From an uncultured Prevotellaceae bacterium (GTDB lineage: Bacteria > Bacteroidota > Bacteroidia > Bacteroidales > Bacteroidaceae), in contig CAMKTJ010000006.1 of NCBI GenBank assembly GCA_946415645.1, positions 30,337 to 94,336 of the forward strand: DNA of 64,000 nucleotides. The letters run 5' to 3'. Positions 9,639 through 17,945 of the stretch are shown one piece after another. Below the pieces are notes generated by a model. That model was not told where the DNA came from. It searched no databases and worked only from the letters and a program-made list of their open reading frames with translations. The position numbers were made by a program, and so were the translations under genes. Position 1 is the stretch's first letter. Each line of letters begins with the position of its first letter.

Positions 9639-9646
9639 CAAATATA
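9639..9646 (-). promoter_or_regulatory. Promoter of the PI-PLC-like gene (TATATTTG with TTTG at 9668-9671)
   Basis: On the minus strand TTTG (9671-9668), a 21-nt spacer and TATATTTG (9646-9639) match the Bacteroidota promoter consensus. The leader to the ATG at 9527 is about 105 nt. The rest of 9579-9791 is AT-rich and shows no gene. Confidence 0.65.
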
Positions 9647-9791
9647 AATAATAATGGAAACCGACAACAAAAAATGGATAAAAAAATTCGGGAACTACCG
9701 AAAATTATTCAATAATTACAAAAATAATATCATATATAATTAAATTCTTGATAATTATATACAATTTACTGGGGGGTGAGGCTGCTAACCA

Positions 9792-11021
9792 CTAATAAAT
9801 CTTTTGGATTTCTGCTCCGGGGTAATAGTGAGTGAGGATGTCTTGGTAGGAATAGCCTTGGTGTCCCATCACGGCAGCGCCTATCTGGCACATACCCACA
9901 CCATGGCCCCAGCCCTTTCCGTTGAGGATGATAGTTTGGGGAACGCCATCCTGCAGGTCTTCCATGCTGACGGTGAAGGCACTGCTGAGCAGATGTGAGG
10001 TGCTGAGGGTCTTGCGTATCTGCAGTTCCTTACCTATTATATAAGTGCGCTCGGAACCTACTATGCGCAGACGACTGATATGTCCGGCTGGACCAGCCTC
10101 TAAAGGCTCCAGGCGTAGGATGTCGCCGAACTTCATGCCCAGGTTACTTTCTATCAACTGCCTGAGTTGCTGCTGGGTGAAGCGGACCTCCCAATGGTAG
10201 AAGTTCATGGTCTCCAGATCATAGTCGTTCAGTACTTGTGAAAGCACCTCTCTGTCGGAAGTGTTGCAGAACGGATCAGTAACGCTGGTGAGGTACGACT
10301 TGCGGATGTTCTGCCAGCAGTACTGGAACTCGTTGGTCTGACCACCACAGCATTTGCCAAAGCGGGCGTCACAGATCTCCCCATCGCCCATCAGTACCTG
10401 TCCGCGTGTCTCGCTAATAGCCTGACGGACGTTAGGATTGCTGGCCTGGGTGATTCCTTGGTAGCGCTGACAATGGTCATCGGCACAGACATCAAAGAGG
10501 TCGTGGTCCTCACGGTCCCACCAGCGGATAAGTTCATTATCGGTCTGGGTGAATGAGGGTGTTTTGTCTTTCTTCTGCCTGAGCTGGGCTAAGAGCCAGC
10601 TGCGACTGATTACAGCTGATGCTTTCAGGAATTGCAGTGAGCAGGTGCTCTTCATCTCGCTGCTGATGACGCTGACCAAATAGTCCTCTAACGGCAATTC
10701 GTTGATGACAACAATCTGTCCTCCCTGTTGTATGAGATGTAGTGTGCCGGTAAAAACCTGTACCTGTTGGCGCTCCCAATGGAATTGCTTGCCTATGGTT
10801 ACGTTGTAGAGGCGAAAAACAGCCTCCCCCGTCCCCTCCAAAGGAGGGGTGAGCGTTAGTTCTTTATACAACTTTCCTTGCCATAAGATGCCATTGGGTT
10901 GGGCAACGGCTGTCTGTTCGCCTTCTACAGACACGCCATCAATATAATAAGGTGTATCCAGACGGAAGCGGACCTCTGGGGCATAAAGTATTCCTACGGT
11001 TATTGTGGGCTCTTCTTGCAT
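9792..11021 (-). CDS. SpoIID/LytB domain protein
   Basis: This 409-residue protein contains the SpoIID/LytB core: LPLEDYLVSVISSEM (about residues 106-120), KASAVISRSW, CGGQTNEF, and a C-terminal GWGHGVGMCQIGA followed by YQDILTHYYPG. In sporulating Firmicutes SpoIID is a peptidoglycan lytic transglycosylase; Bacteroidota homologues are uncharacterised. I see no signal peptide, so cell-wall access is uncertain. The gene lies 81 nt downstream of the GT2-DUF4922 gene on the same strand and is probably co-transcribed. A GC-rich palindrome cassette adds about 10 residues (TPPLEGTGEA) in the N-terminal part. Confidence 0.85.
   Translation of the reverse strand: MQEEPTITVGILYAPEVRFRLDTPYYIDGVSVEGEQTAVAQPNGILWQGKLYKELTLTPPLEGTGEAVFRLYNVTIGKQFHWERQQVQVFTGTLHLIQQGGQIVVINELPLEDYLVSVISSEMKSTCSLQFLKASAVISRSWLLAQLRQKKDKTPSFTQTDNELIRWWDREDHDLFDVCADDHCQRYQGITQASNPNVRQAISETRGQVLMGDGEICDARFGKCCGGQTNEFQYCWQNIRKSYLTSVTDPFCNTSDREVLSQVLNDYDLETMNFYHWEVRFTQQQLRQLIESNLGMKFGDILRLEPLEAGPAGHISRLRIVGSERTYIIGKELQIRKTLSTSHLLSSAFTVSMEDLQDGVPQTIILNGKGWGHGVGMCQIGAAVMGHQGYSYQDILTHYYPGAEIQKIY
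10823..10853 (-). repeat. GC-rich palindromic cassette (class A) in frame in the SpoIID gene
   Basis: CCCCTCC-AAA-GGAGGGG at 10833-10849 is a perfect 7-bp inverted repeat, preceded by CCTCCCCCGT. It is translated as part of LTPPLEGTGEA. It belongs to the same family as the copies at 11883, 12585, 13153, 42645 and 43123. Confidence 0.8.
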
Positions 11022-11036
11022 AGTTGAGCGGTTTTA

Positions 11037-11069
11037 TAGCTTAGTGGCTTAGTAGCTTAGTAGCTTATT
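11037..11069. repeat. Tandem CTTAGTAG-type repeat between two genes
   Basis: The unit AGCTTAGTGG/AGCTTAGTA is repeated three to four times between the GT2-DUF4922 stop and the SpoIID start. It directly abuts the class B repeat at 11070. Together they fill nearly the whole 81-nt gap. Confidence 0.7.
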
Positions 11070-11109
11070 TTTTTCACTTTTCACTCTTTCATTCTTCACT
11101 CTTCACTTT
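11070..11109 (-). repeat. GTGAAGAGTGAAGAATG (class B) repeat containing the GT2-DUF4922 stop codon
   Basis: On the minus strand the sequence reads AAAGTGAAGAGTGAAGAATG followed by further GTGAAAAGTGAAA units. The TGA stop of the upstream gene (11105-11103) is the TGA of the first GTGAAG unit, so the present C-terminus of that protein is set by the cassette. Confidence 0.8.
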
Positions 11110-13466
11110 AATGTTCTGACATTAAGAGATACTTCTTTTAGGATACTGGCGGCTAACTCGGGGGTGAGTTTCTTGAAGTCCTGTTCTCTGGGAGTAATCA
11201 ATAAACCACACATATCCAATGCGCCAGGACTTACCAATAACTGGTCTTCGCCCTGGGCGGTATAGCAGTCAGGACGGTGTTTGGCACGTGGGAAAACGAG
11301 GGTTACAACCTCTTCGTCTTGCTGCCAGCAGACAATATTCATACGGGGTTCAGTCTCGCCCTCATGTAAGGGCAGACTGTTATAGATACGTTGGAAACGT
11401 TCCTCTGCCTCTTCTGCCTCTGCTGTGCGTATCACCAGAACTGGGCAGGGATAGTTGGTCAGTAGGGAGATGCCTTCGGCAAAGGGCTCCAAAGCGGGTT
11501 CGTAGATACGTTTCCAGTCGCGTTCCAAGGGGGCAATGCCTCGACTTCCCGCCTGCAGGTGCATATGGTCGGGACAGGAAGCTCCGCACAGTGGACCATT
11601 GTAGAATACCATATAATCAGGCATCTGTTGGGCTATCTTGAACAAGTCCTGAAAGCGACCCTTTATAAGTTGTGGGGTATGCTCACGGGCAGGGATAGTG
11701 AAGTGCTTGGGCAGGATAGGGAAGGGGTTGACCAACAATTGGTACTGTCCCAGCACGGGCAGAGCATGTTGCTCGGCAGGTCGGTTACTATCGCACAGGA
11801 AGCAGGGGCGTTTCTCTATTGCCTGCTTGCTGATATTGGCACCAGTACTGACCATGCGGGCGGGGTTCCACTGAACATTGAGCCCCCCTCCGACTCCCCC
11901 GAGGGGGAGTGCTTTCGTCTGTACTTCTTTTAGGGCCTCGTAGCGAGTGGCGGCGTCAGACCAGTTTTTTTTTTCGCTTTGGAAGAATTCTTCCACCTCT
12001 GTGGGCTGCGGCACTTGATTCCTGCTTTTGTTCAGTTGCTGGCGAGCCAGAATCTCCAAGGTGCGCAGGTGATCCTTGTAGGTATTGTTCTTGTTGATCT
12101 TTTCCTGACTAAGGGCAGCATCGCTATTGCCTTCCCATCTGCGGCAGAGATAAACCTCGTGGTAGATACGACCGATGTGGTAGCGTCGGCTTATCATCAG
12201 ACCTAACGCATAGTCCTCGCCATAGCTGGTGTTGGGAATCTGCAGTTCCCTTAGCACAGGGGTATAGAAGGCACGTGGTGCCCCCAGTCCGTTGATGCGA
12301 AGGGCATTGTTGCGTCCATTATCGGGTGTCCATTCCTTATGGTCGATGAGGCCTGGTGGCAAGGTGTTCAGTTGGAAGTCGCACATACGGTAAGAGCCAA
12401 TGACCATGGCAGCCTGTTGTTCACGGAAAGCATCTACCATTTCTTGTAAGGTGTTGGGGGAACTGTAGAGGTCGTCGCTATCCAATTGTACCACAAAGCG
12501 TCCTACTTGTGGGTGATGCACGGCTGTGTTCCAGCAACCACCGATGCCCAAATCATTGCGTTCGGGGATGATGTGAATAAGGTGGCCCCCTCCGTCTCCC
12601 CCTTGGGGGAGTGATTTGCCAATCTGCTTTATCTTTTCAGTTGTGCCATCAGTGGAATGATTGTCGATGACGATAACATTAAAGGGGAATGATGTCTCCT
12701 GCGTGAGGGCTGAGCGTATGGCATCTTCTATAGTGCGTTCGCGGTTGCGGACGGGTATGATGACAGAAGCCTCTACGGCAAACTCGCCTTCAGAGAAATC
12801 TATGTCCTGGAAGGTCTCGGGTGCCAGATAAGCACCAATGGCTTTCAGATGATTGGTACATGCCTGTTCCATCTCTATCTGACGGTCGCGATTGCGAGGG
12901 TCAACGTAATCAAACTGCTTTTGTCCACTCAGATGGGTATCCTGCTCCACCTCGGTATACAGGAACTCATCGACATGAACAGGCAGCATGGTACGACTGA
13001 CAAACAGGCGGAAGTCGTACAAGGCGGCAAAGCGGAAGTTCACCTCTTTTGCCTGAGCAATATAATCCTTGAGGGCTGATGTGCGAATCAGCAATAGGGA
13101 GCCCATCTGGAAATCATCGCGTACAGAGCCTAATTGACAGTCAACAAGAGGGGCCCCCTCCCTGCTCCCGGAAGGGAGGGCTATGTAATGATCTGAATAC
13201 AGCATCAGGGCGTTGCTGTCCTCTGCTATTGTGAGCATGCGTGTCAGGGCATAGTAGCCTAACTGCAGCGTATCATACTTGGTGTACAGCAATAGGTAGG
13301 GGGCTGTAGCCTTACTGACTATCCACCGTAAGGTTTCTATGTTTCCGGGGCCATCTTCGCGTAGGAAGTGGATGGCACCCACCTGTTCTTCTTTCTGTAA
13401 TTGTTGCAGTGTGGCGGCCACTTGCTCGTCGCTCTGCCAGGGTATAAAGCAATCTATTGTCATCAT
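11103..13466 (-). CDS. Glycosyltransferase family 2 fused to a DUF4922 (HIT-like) domain
   Basis: From the start at 13466 ([10 protein letters not shown]) the protein has 787 residues. Residues about 230-470 are a GT2 domain ([54 protein letters not shown]). The C-terminal 270 residues match DUF4922, a HIT-superfamily-like fold: [24 protein letters not shown], and [10 protein letters not shown] with an HxHxQ motif. It could act as a nucleotidyltransferase or phosphorylase, an inference from the fold. The 20 residues upstream of the chosen start would precede the likely transcription start. Three class A GC-rich cassettes are translated within the gene, giving [20 protein letters not shown] and LPLGGVGGG. 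The gene is probably transcribed with the SpoIID gene. Confidence 0.85.
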   Translation of the reverse strand: MMTIDCFIPWQSDEQVAATLQQLQKEEQVGAIHFLREDGPGNIETLRWIVSKATAPYLLLYTKYDTLQLGYYALTRMLTIAEDSNALMLYSDHYIALPSGSREGAPLVDCQLGSVRDDFQMGSLLLIRTSALKDYIAQAKEVNFRFAALYDFRLFVSRTMLPVHVDEFLYTEVEQDTHLSGQKQFDYVDPRNRDRQIEMEQACTNHLKAIGAYLAPETFQDIDFSEGEFAVEASVIIPVRNRERTIEDAIRSALTQETSFPFNVIVIDNHSTDGTTEKIKQIGKSLPQGGDGGGHLIHIIPERNDLGIGGCWNTAVHHPQVGRFVVQLDSDDLYSSPNTLQEMVDAFREQQAAMVIGSYRMCDFQLNTLPPGLIDHKEWTPDNGRNNALRINGLGAPRAFYTPVLRELQIPNTSYGEDYALGLMISRRYHIGRIYHEVYLCRRWEGNSDAALSQEKINKNNTYKDHLRTLEILARQQLNKSRNQVPQPTEVEEFFQSEKKNWSDAATRYEALKEVQTKALPLGGVGGGLNVQWNPARMVSTGANISKQAIEKRPCFLCDSNRPAEQHALPVLGQYQLLVNPFPILPKHFTIPAREHTPQLIKGRFQDLFKIAQQMPDYMVFYNGPLCGASCPDHMHLQAGSRGIAPLERDWKRIYEPALEPFAEGISLLTNYPCPVLVIRTAEAEEAEERFQRIYNSLPLHEGETEPRMNIVCWQQDEEVVTLVFPRAKHRPDCYTAQGEDQLLVSPGALDMCGLLITPREQDFKKLTPELAASILKEVSLNVRTLK
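11883..11911 (-). repeat. Class A GC-rich palindrome in frame between GT2 and DUF4922 parts
   Basis: ACTCCCCC-GA-GGGGGAGT (11893-11910) is an 8-bp inverted repeat, preceded by CCCCCCTCCG. The minus-strand translation is LPLGGVGGG, at about residues 518-528. The same 18-nt start GCCCCCTCCGACTCCCCC occurs in birA at 43123. Confidence 0.85.
12585..12613 (-). repeat. Class A GC-rich palindrome in frame inside the GT2 domain
   Basis: CTCCCCC-TT-GGGGGAG (12596-12611) is preceded by GCCCCCTCCGT. The translation is LPQGGDGGG, at about residues 284-294. It falls in the loop between the NHSTDGT helix and the [12 protein letters not shown] strand of the glycosyltransferase. Confidence 0.85.
13153..13181 (-). 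repeat. Class A GC-rich palindrome in frame near the N-terminus of the GT2 gene
   Basis: CCCTCCCT and AGGGAGGG (13156-13163 and 13173-13180) form an 8-bp stem with a 9-nt loop. The translation is [10 protein letters not shown], at about residues 95-105. The reading phase relative to the element is the same as for the other two copies in this gene. Confidence 0.8.
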
Positions 13467-13471
13467 AGGCA

Positions 13472-13502
13472 CAAAAGTAGGGCTTTTTTTTCGTTCTACA
13501 AA
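13472..13502 (-). promoter_or_regulatory. Promoter of the GT2-DUF4922 gene with almost no leader
   Basis: On the minus strand TTTG (13502-13499), 19 nt and TACTTTTG (13479-13472) give a near-consensus promoter. Only 5 nt separate the box from the ATG at 13466, so the transcript should be leaderless or nearly so. The promoter interlocks with that of the divergent gene starting at 13525. Confidence 0.7.
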
Positions 13503-13520
13503 ATAAAAGATGTATCTTCG
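13490..13520 (+). promoter_or_regulatory. Divergent promoter of the ATP-grasp-like gene (TTCG-N19-TATCTTCG)
   Basis: TTCG (13490-13493), 19 nt and TATCTTCG (13513-13520) are followed after only 4 nt by the ATG at 13525. Both boxes deviate from consensus in the same way (TTCG instead of TTTG). The boxes lie inside the spacer of the opposite promoter, so the two promoters occupy the same 40 bp. Confidence 0.5.
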
Positions 13521-13524
13521 CATC

Positions 13525-14493
13525 ATGAAAGTTTATATTTTCAATCCCGAGAATGATATGGCCCTTGCCGATGGTAACCCCGGCTATACGCCTCCAGCTA
13601 TCATCAGGCAGATGAGAGATGAACTCTATTGGCTTCCCAACTGGTGGGCCGAGGAGGATGATATTGTGTGGAACGGAACGGATAAGCTGCAACTGAAACC
13701 GGGTGACGAGATATGTCCATGGGGGTGGAGTCCTGCCCTTATCCATCAACTGCGTCTGGCTGGTGTGACTGATGAGTTTCTGCCTACGGACGAGGAAATG
13801 GAACGACTGCGTTGGCTCTCGCACCGTCAGACGGCTGTAGAGGCACTGGCTGCCTGTAGAAAGGATGGCTTGATTGGTGACGCCCTGATGGGGGAATCTC
13901 ATCTTTGTAAGACGGAGGAAGAGATAAAAGCCATTCTTTCTGCTGCCAAAGAAGGGCAGGAGTTCATGCTTAAAGCCCCTTGGAGCAGCAGCGGTAGGGG
14001 CTTGATGCTTTGTGGCAGTCCTAATGCCAAGGGATGGATAAAGAATACGCTAAAGGCACAAGGCTCTGTGGTGGTGGAGAGGCTGTTACAGAAAGTATCC
14101 GACTTTGCCCTGGAGTTCTGGTGCGATGGCAAGGGTGGGGTGGAATATAAGGGACTGAGTCTGTTCTACACCAACGAGGGTGGTGCATACCTGGGTAACT
14201 GGGTAGCTCCTGAGGGTCAGAAACTGCAATGGTTGATGCAATATGCTGATCCGCAGATGCTGATGGATATCCGCCAATGGTGGGAGAAGTATCTGCAGCA
14301 ATTCCAATACCGTGGACCCGTGGGCGTTGATATGATGCTTTGCCAAGGTGGTATCTGTCCGTGCATAGAGATAAACTGGCGTATGACAATGGGGTATATC
14401 TCCACCCTTCTTCCTGCCCAAGGTAAGTATGGCCGTATGGTGGTGGAGTACATATATGGTCATTATTCAGCTGAAGTGGAAGCGTTTAGTTAA
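13525..14493 (+). CDS. ATP-grasp-like protein of unknown substrate
   Basis: This 322-residue protein begins [21 protein letters not shown], a start typical of a conserved Bacteroidota family. The middle contains [17 protein letters not shown], like the ATP-binding loop of ATP-grasp enzymes. The C-terminal part has [13 protein letters not shown] and [12 protein letters not shown], like the metal-binding Glu/Asn of that fold. This suggests an ATP-dependent ligase, but the substrates are unknown. The start at 13525 is preferred over an ATG at 13510 because the latter overlaps the putative -7 box. It is divergent from the GT2-DUF4922/SpoIID pair, which suggests a shared pathway. Confidence 0.65.
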   Translation: MKVYIFNPENDMALADGNPGYTPPAIIRQMRDELYWLPNWWAEEDDIVWNGTDKLQLKPGDEICPWGWSPALIHQLRLAGVTDEFLPTDEEMERLRWLSHRQTAVEALAACRKDGLIGDALMGESHLCKTEEEIKAILSAAKEGQEFMLKAPWSSSGRGLMLCGSPNAKGWIKNTLKAQGSVVVERLLQKVSDFALEFWCDGKGGVEYKGLSLFYTNEGGAYLGNWVAPEGQKLQWLMQYADPQMLMDIRQWWEKYLQQFQYRGPVGVDMMLCQGGICPCIEINWRMTMGYISTLLPAQGKYGRMVVEYIYGHYSAEVEAFS

Positions 14494-14500
14494 ATAAAAA

Positions 14501-14530
14501 AGAGCGTCACAATTGTGATGCTCTTTTTTT
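14501..14530. terminator. Bidirectional terminator between the ATP-grasp-like gene and tRNA-Gln
   Basis: GAGC(G)TCACAATTGTGA(T)GCTC forms a strong hairpin flanked by A-runs on the left and T-runs on the right. It can end transcription of the forward gene and of the reverse tRNA gene. Confidence 0.85.
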
Positions 14531-14534
14531 TGTG

Positions 14535-14605
14535 TTGGGCTACCCGGACTCGAACCAGGAAAGGCAGGACCAGAATCTGCAGTGTTACCATTACACCATA
14601 GCCCA
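14535..14605 (-). tRNA. tRNA-Gln (CTG anticodon)
   Basis: On the minus strand the sequence folds as a tRNA. The acceptor TGGGCTA pairs with TAGCCCA. There is a D-arm GTG...CAC, an anticodon arm with loop TTCTGGT (anticodon CTG), and a T-arm CCTGG-TTCGAGT-CCGGG. CTG reads the CAG glutamine codon. CCA is not encoded. The last anticodon-stem pair is an A-C mismatch. The discriminator base appears to be A. Confidence 0.9.
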
Positions 14606-14636
14606 ATAAATAACGGGACGAATCCGTTTTGCGCTG

Positions 14637-14667
14637 CAAAGGTATGGACTTTTTCTGAACTGACAAA
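14637..14667 (-). promoter_or_regulatory. Promoter of tRNA-Gln (TTTG-N19-TACCTTTG)
   Basis: On the minus strand TTTG (14667-14664), 19 nt and TACCTTTG (14644-14637) match the Bacteroidota consensus, about 31 nt before the tRNA 5' end. Confidence 0.75.
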
Positions 14668-14693
14668 ACTTTATGCCAAAAAAATACAAAAAA

Positions 14694-14725
14694 TTTGCAT
14701 TATCGCCTAACTCTCTGTACCTTTG
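14694..14725 (+). promoter_or_regulatory. Promoter of rsfS (TTTG-N20-TACCTTTG)
   Basis: TTTG (14694-14697), 20 nt and TACCTTTG (14718-14725) lie 12 nt before the ATG at 14738. This is the only clear promoter upstream of rsfS-ftsH-cdsA-cotH, so it may drive the whole set. Confidence 0.75.
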
Positions 14726-14737
14726 CAACCAAATAAA

Positions 14738-15112
14738 ATGATAAATAAATTGAAGAAAGAAAAGAATCTCCTTGTAGAAGCTATAGTACAAGGAATGCAG
14801 GATAAGAAAGGTAGAAATATTGTTGTGGTGGATCTCTCGGAGATACCTGACACCATCTGTAGGTATTTTGTTATAGCCACGGGCGGTTCACCCTCACAGA
14901 TACAGGCCTTAGCGCGCAGCGTTGGAGATAAAGCATTGGAACTGGCAGAGCAGAAGCCACTTGCCATAGACGGTTTATTGCATGCCCAGTGGGTTGCTAT
15001 GGACTTTGCCGAGGTTATTGTTCATATACTCTTGCCTGAAGAGCGCGCCTTCTATGATATAGAGCATTTGTGGGCCGACGCAGAGTTGACTCAGGTGCCT
15101 GATCTGGATTAA
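14738..15112 (+). CDS. rsfS: Ribosomal silencing factor RsfS
   Basis: This 124-residue protein matches the Iojap/RsfS family: GRNIVVVDLSEIPDTICRYFVIATG, SPSQIQALARSV, GLLHAQWVAMDFAEVIVHI and ERAFYDIEHLWADA. RsfS binds ribosomal protein uL14 and blocks joining of the subunits when nutrients are low. The start at MINKLKKEK is preferred because an upstream TTG (14723) lies within the -7 box. The gene sits 15 nt before ftsH and is likely its operon partner. Confidence 0.95.
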   Translation: MINKLKKEKNLLVEAIVQGMQDKKGRNIVVVDLSEIPDTICRYFVIATGGSPSQIQALARSVGDKALELAEQKPLAIDGLLHAQWVAMDFAEVIVHILLPEERAFYDIEHLWADAELTQVPDLD

Positions 15113-15127
15113 TATAATGTAAGAACT

Positions 15128-17068
15128 ATGAGCAAGCAGAAACCCAAACTTCCCCAGTTCAGCCTTACGTGGCTATACGTTGTTATAGCGGTAGTGCTGG
15201 GATTCCTTATTCTTAATGGCGGTACCGGCTCATTGATGGATGGTGGCTCTAAGGAAGTCACTTATAGTCAGTTCAAAGAGTATGTAAGAAACGGCTATGC
15301 CAGTAAGATTGTTGTTAACAAAAAGGAGGGAACTCTGGTGATGTATGTTCAGCCTCAGCATTTACGCGATGTGTTCCCCACTACCAAGATTAAGCCGGGT
15401 GCCACAAGTGTTGTGCAGGCCCAATACCCTTCGAATGACAAGTTGGAGGACTTTGTGGAGCAGGAGCATGAGGCAGGACATTTCAGTGGCGATGTGAAAT
15501 ATGAGAATGGTAGTGATGCCATCTCCAACTTTTTCTGGAGCTTTGGTCCCCTGATTCTTATTGCTATCTTCTGGATATTCATCATGCGTCGTATGGGCGG
15601 TGGTGGAAGCGGAAGCAGCGGTGGAGGTCCTATGGGTATCTTCAACGTAGGCAGAAGTCGTGCCCAGTTAGTGGATAAGGATGAGGCCAGCAAGGTTACT
15701 TTCAAGGATGTTGCTGGTCAGGCTGGTGCCAAGCAGGAGGTGCAGGAGATTGTAGAGTTCCTGAAGAACCCTGATAAATATACAGAATTGGGTGGTAAGA
15801 TACCCAAGGGCGCCTTGTTGGTAGGCCCTCCGGGAACAGGTAAGACCCTTCTGGCAAAGGCTGTGGCTGGTGAGGCTGATGTGCCATTCTTCTCTATGTC
15901 GGGTAGCGACTTTGTAGAGATGTTTGTGGGCGTTGGTGCCAGTCGTGTGCGCGACCTCTTCCGCCAGGCAAAGGAGAAGGCTCCCTGTATCATCTTTATT
16001 GATGAGATTGATGCCGTGGGTCGTGCCCGTAGCAGGGGTATGCAGATGGGTGCCAATGATGAGCGCGAGAGCACGCTGAACCAGTTGCTCACCGAGATGG
16101 ACGGCTTTGGTACCAATAGCGGTGTTATCATTCTGGCCGCTACCAACCGTGCTGACATTCTGGATAAGGCGCTGCTGCGTGCAGGTCGTTTCGACCGTCA
16201 GATACACGTTGACCTGCCTGATGTGAACGAAAGAAAGGAAATCTTCCAGGTTCATCTGCGTCCTGTGAAGACCGATGATACTATAGATATAGATTTCCTG
16301 GCCCGACAGACCCCTGGCTTCAGCGGAGCTGATATTGCCAATGTCTGCAACGAGGCTGCCTTGATAGCTGCCCGTAACAGCAAGACTGCTGTGGGTAAGG
16401 ATGATTTCCTGGCTGCCGTTGACCGTATCATAGGCGGTTTGGAAAAGAAGACCAAGGTGATGACAGCCGAGGAGAAGCGCACTATTGCCCTCCATGAGGC
16501 TGGTCATGCTACCATCAGCTGGTTGTTGCAGTATGCCAATCCTCTTGTGAAAGTCACCATTGTTCCCCGTGGCCGTGCCTTGGGTGCTGCCTGGTACTTG
16601 CCTGAGGAACGTCAGATAACCACTCGTGAGCAGATGCTGGATGAGATGTGTGCCACCCTGGGCGGTCGTGCTGCCGAGGAACTCTTTACCGGTCACATCA
16701 GCAGCGGTGCTATGAACGACCTGGAGCGTGTGACCAAGCAGGCCTACAGCATGATTGCCTATATGGGAATGGCTGACGATCTGCCCAACATCTGCTATTA
16801 CAATAATCAGGAGTATAGCTTCCAGCGTCCCTACAGTGAGGCTACAGCCCAGCTGATAGATCAGGAGACGCAGAAGATGATAGCCCAGCAGTATCAGCGT
16901 GCCAAGGATATTCTGAGTCAGCATACCGAGGGGCACGCTCAGTTGGCTCAACTCTTGGTAGAGCGTGAGGTCATCTTTGCCGAGGATGTAGAACGTATCT
17001 TTGGTCCTCGTCCCTGGAGCAGTCGCACAGACGAGCTGCTGAGCGAAGAAGTGAAGAGTGGAGAGTGA
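15128..17068 (+). CDS. ftsH: ATP-dependent zinc metalloprotease FtsH
   Basis: This 646-residue protein has the FtsH order: a first membrane helix ([15 protein letters not shown]), a periplasmic loop, a second helix ([15 protein letters not shown]) and a Gly/Ser linker. The AAA+ domain follows, with Walker A GPPGTGKT (residues 233-240), Walker [12 protein letters not shown] and the [23 protein letters not shown], then the zinc site HEAGH at 456-460. It degrades membrane and short-lived cytosolic proteins at the inner membrane. The last residues (EVKSGE) and the stop codon come from a GTGAAGAGTGGAGAGTGA repeat, so the native C-terminal tail may have been replaced. Confidence 0.97.
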   Translation: MSKQKPKLPQFSLTWLYVVIAVVLGFLILNGGTGSLMDGGSKEVTYSQFKEYVRNGYASKIVVNKKEGTLVMYVQPQHLRDVFPTTKIKPGATSVVQAQYPSNDKLEDFVEQEHEAGHFSGDVKYENGSDAISNFFWSFGPLILIAIFWIFIMRRMGGGGSGSSGGGPMGIFNVGRSRAQLVDKDEASKVTFKDVAGQAGAKQEVQEIVEFLKNPDKYTELGGKIPKGALLVGPPGTGKTLLAKAVAGEADVPFFSMSGSDFVEMFVGVGASRVRDLFRQAKEKAPCIIFIDEIDAVGRARSRGMQMGANDERESTLNQLLTEMDGFGTNSGVIILAATNRADILDKALLRAGRFDRQIHVDLPDVNERKEIFQVHLRPVKTDDTIDIDFLARQTPGFSGADIANVCNEAALIAARNSKTAVGKDDFLAAVDRIIGGLEKKTKVMTAEEKRTIALHEAGHATISWLLQYANPLVKVTIVPRGRALGAAWYLPEERQITTREQMLDEMCATLGGRAAEELFTGHISSGAMNDLERVTKQAYSMIAYMGMADDLPNICYYNNQEYSFQRPYSEATAQLIDQETQKMIAQQYQRAKDILSQHTEGHAQLAQLLVEREVIFAEDVERIFGPRPWSSRTDELLSEEVKSGE

Positions 17069-17095
17069 AGAATGTTCAATTCTCAATGTTCAATA
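17050..17095 (+). repeat. Class B plus class C cassettes ending ftsH and preceding cdsA
   Basis: GTGAAGAGTGGAGAGTGAAG is directly followed by AATGTTCAATTCTCAATG and TTCAAT. The ftsH stop codon lies in the first part. The second part fills the gap to the cdsA ATG at 17100. Confidence 0.85.
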
Positions 17096-17099
17096 ATAA

Positions 17100-17942
17100 A
17101 TGAAAAACCTTGTAACTCGTACCCTTACCGGCCTAGTATATGTGGTATTATTAGCAGGGAGTACTATATATAGTCCTGTAACTGCATTTTTCTTCTTTGG
17201 TATTGTAGCGGCTGCCACCCTTTTTGAGTTCGGCACTGTTATGAACAATCATGCCGGGGCCAGCATGCCCCGTGCCATCAATGCACTGGCTGGATTCATT
17301 CTGGTAGCTGCTGTCTGGCTGTTCTGTATTGGAAGCATCTCGGCATCCCGTATGATAGCCCTTTGGGCTCTGCTCTTATTATATATAATGGTAAGCGAGT
17401 TGTACAGACATAGTCAGGATTCCATTCGAAACTGGAGTCTTGCCCTGGCCTCTCAGCTCTATGTTGCTATGCCGTTTGCTTTGCTTCCCTTGCTTAGTAT
17501 CAGTAGGGATGAGATGGCAGGTAAAATGGTTTATACATGGATTTATCCGCTTGCCCTGTTTGTTTTCCTTTGGGTGAACGATACCTTTGCATATCTTTCC
17601 GGTCTAACATTACACAAATTCTTCCCTTGGAAGCTGTTCCCCAGTGTGTCACCTAAGAAGACATGGGTGGGCAGCACGGGCGGATGTCTGTTTACTCTGC
17701 TGACCAGTGTAGCCATCTGGCATGTGCAGCCTGGCACCCTCAGCCTGTGGCAGTGGCTGGGCTTTGCTGCCATTGTAGTTGTCTCCGGCACCTTTGGAGA
17801 TCTGGTTGAGAGCCATATGAAACGCCAGCTCAACATCAAGGACAGCAGTCACATCCTTCCTGGGCATGGAGGTCTTCTAGACCGCTTCGACAGTAGCCTT
17901 TTGGCTATTCCTTCGGTTACAATTTATTTCTTATTACTATGA
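17100..17942 (+). CDS. cdsA: Phosphatidate cytidylyltransferase CdsA
   Basis: This 280-residue polytopic membrane protein has several hydrophobic helices and the C-terminal CdsA signature: SPKKTWVGSTGG, GTFGDLVESHMKR, NIKDSS and LPGHGGLLDRFDS. It makes CDP-diacylglycerol from phosphatidate and CTP, the precursor of the membrane phospholipids. It sits 31 nt downstream of ftsH, separated only by repeat sequence, and 3 nt before the CotH-like gene. Confidence 0.95.
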   Translation: MKNLVTRTLTGLVYVVLLAGSTIYSPVTAFFFFGIVAAATLFEFGTVMNNHAGASMPRAINALAGFILVAAVWLFCIGSISASRMIALWALLLLYIMVSELYRHSQDSIRNWSLALASQLYVAMPFALLPLLSISRDEMAGKMVYTWIYPLALFVFLWVNDTFAYLSGLTLHKFFPWKLFPSVSPKKTWVGSTGGCLFTLLTSVAIWHVQPGTLSLWQWLGFAAIVVVSGTFGDLVESHMKRQLNIKDSSHILPGHGGLLDRFDSSLLAIPSVTIYFLLL

Positions 17943-17945
17943 TTT

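Noticed and set aside
10823..13181. Conserved glycine-rich peptide motif (GGVGGG) as a protein domain
   Set aside because: The peptide occurs at unrelated positions of unrelated proteins and in another phase in the SpoIID gene; the conservation is at DNA level, so it is a repeat element and not a domain.
14612..14628. AACGG...CCGTT hairpin upstream of tRNA-Gln as a regulatory element
   Set aside because: It is only a 5-bp stem and lies in the short leader between promoter and tRNA; it could arise by chance.
15668..17086. Long reverse frame (472 codons) opposite ftsH
   Set aside because: It is fully inside the well-supported ftsH gene, has low-complexity His/Thr/Leu-rich composition typical of antisense frames, and shows no domain motif.
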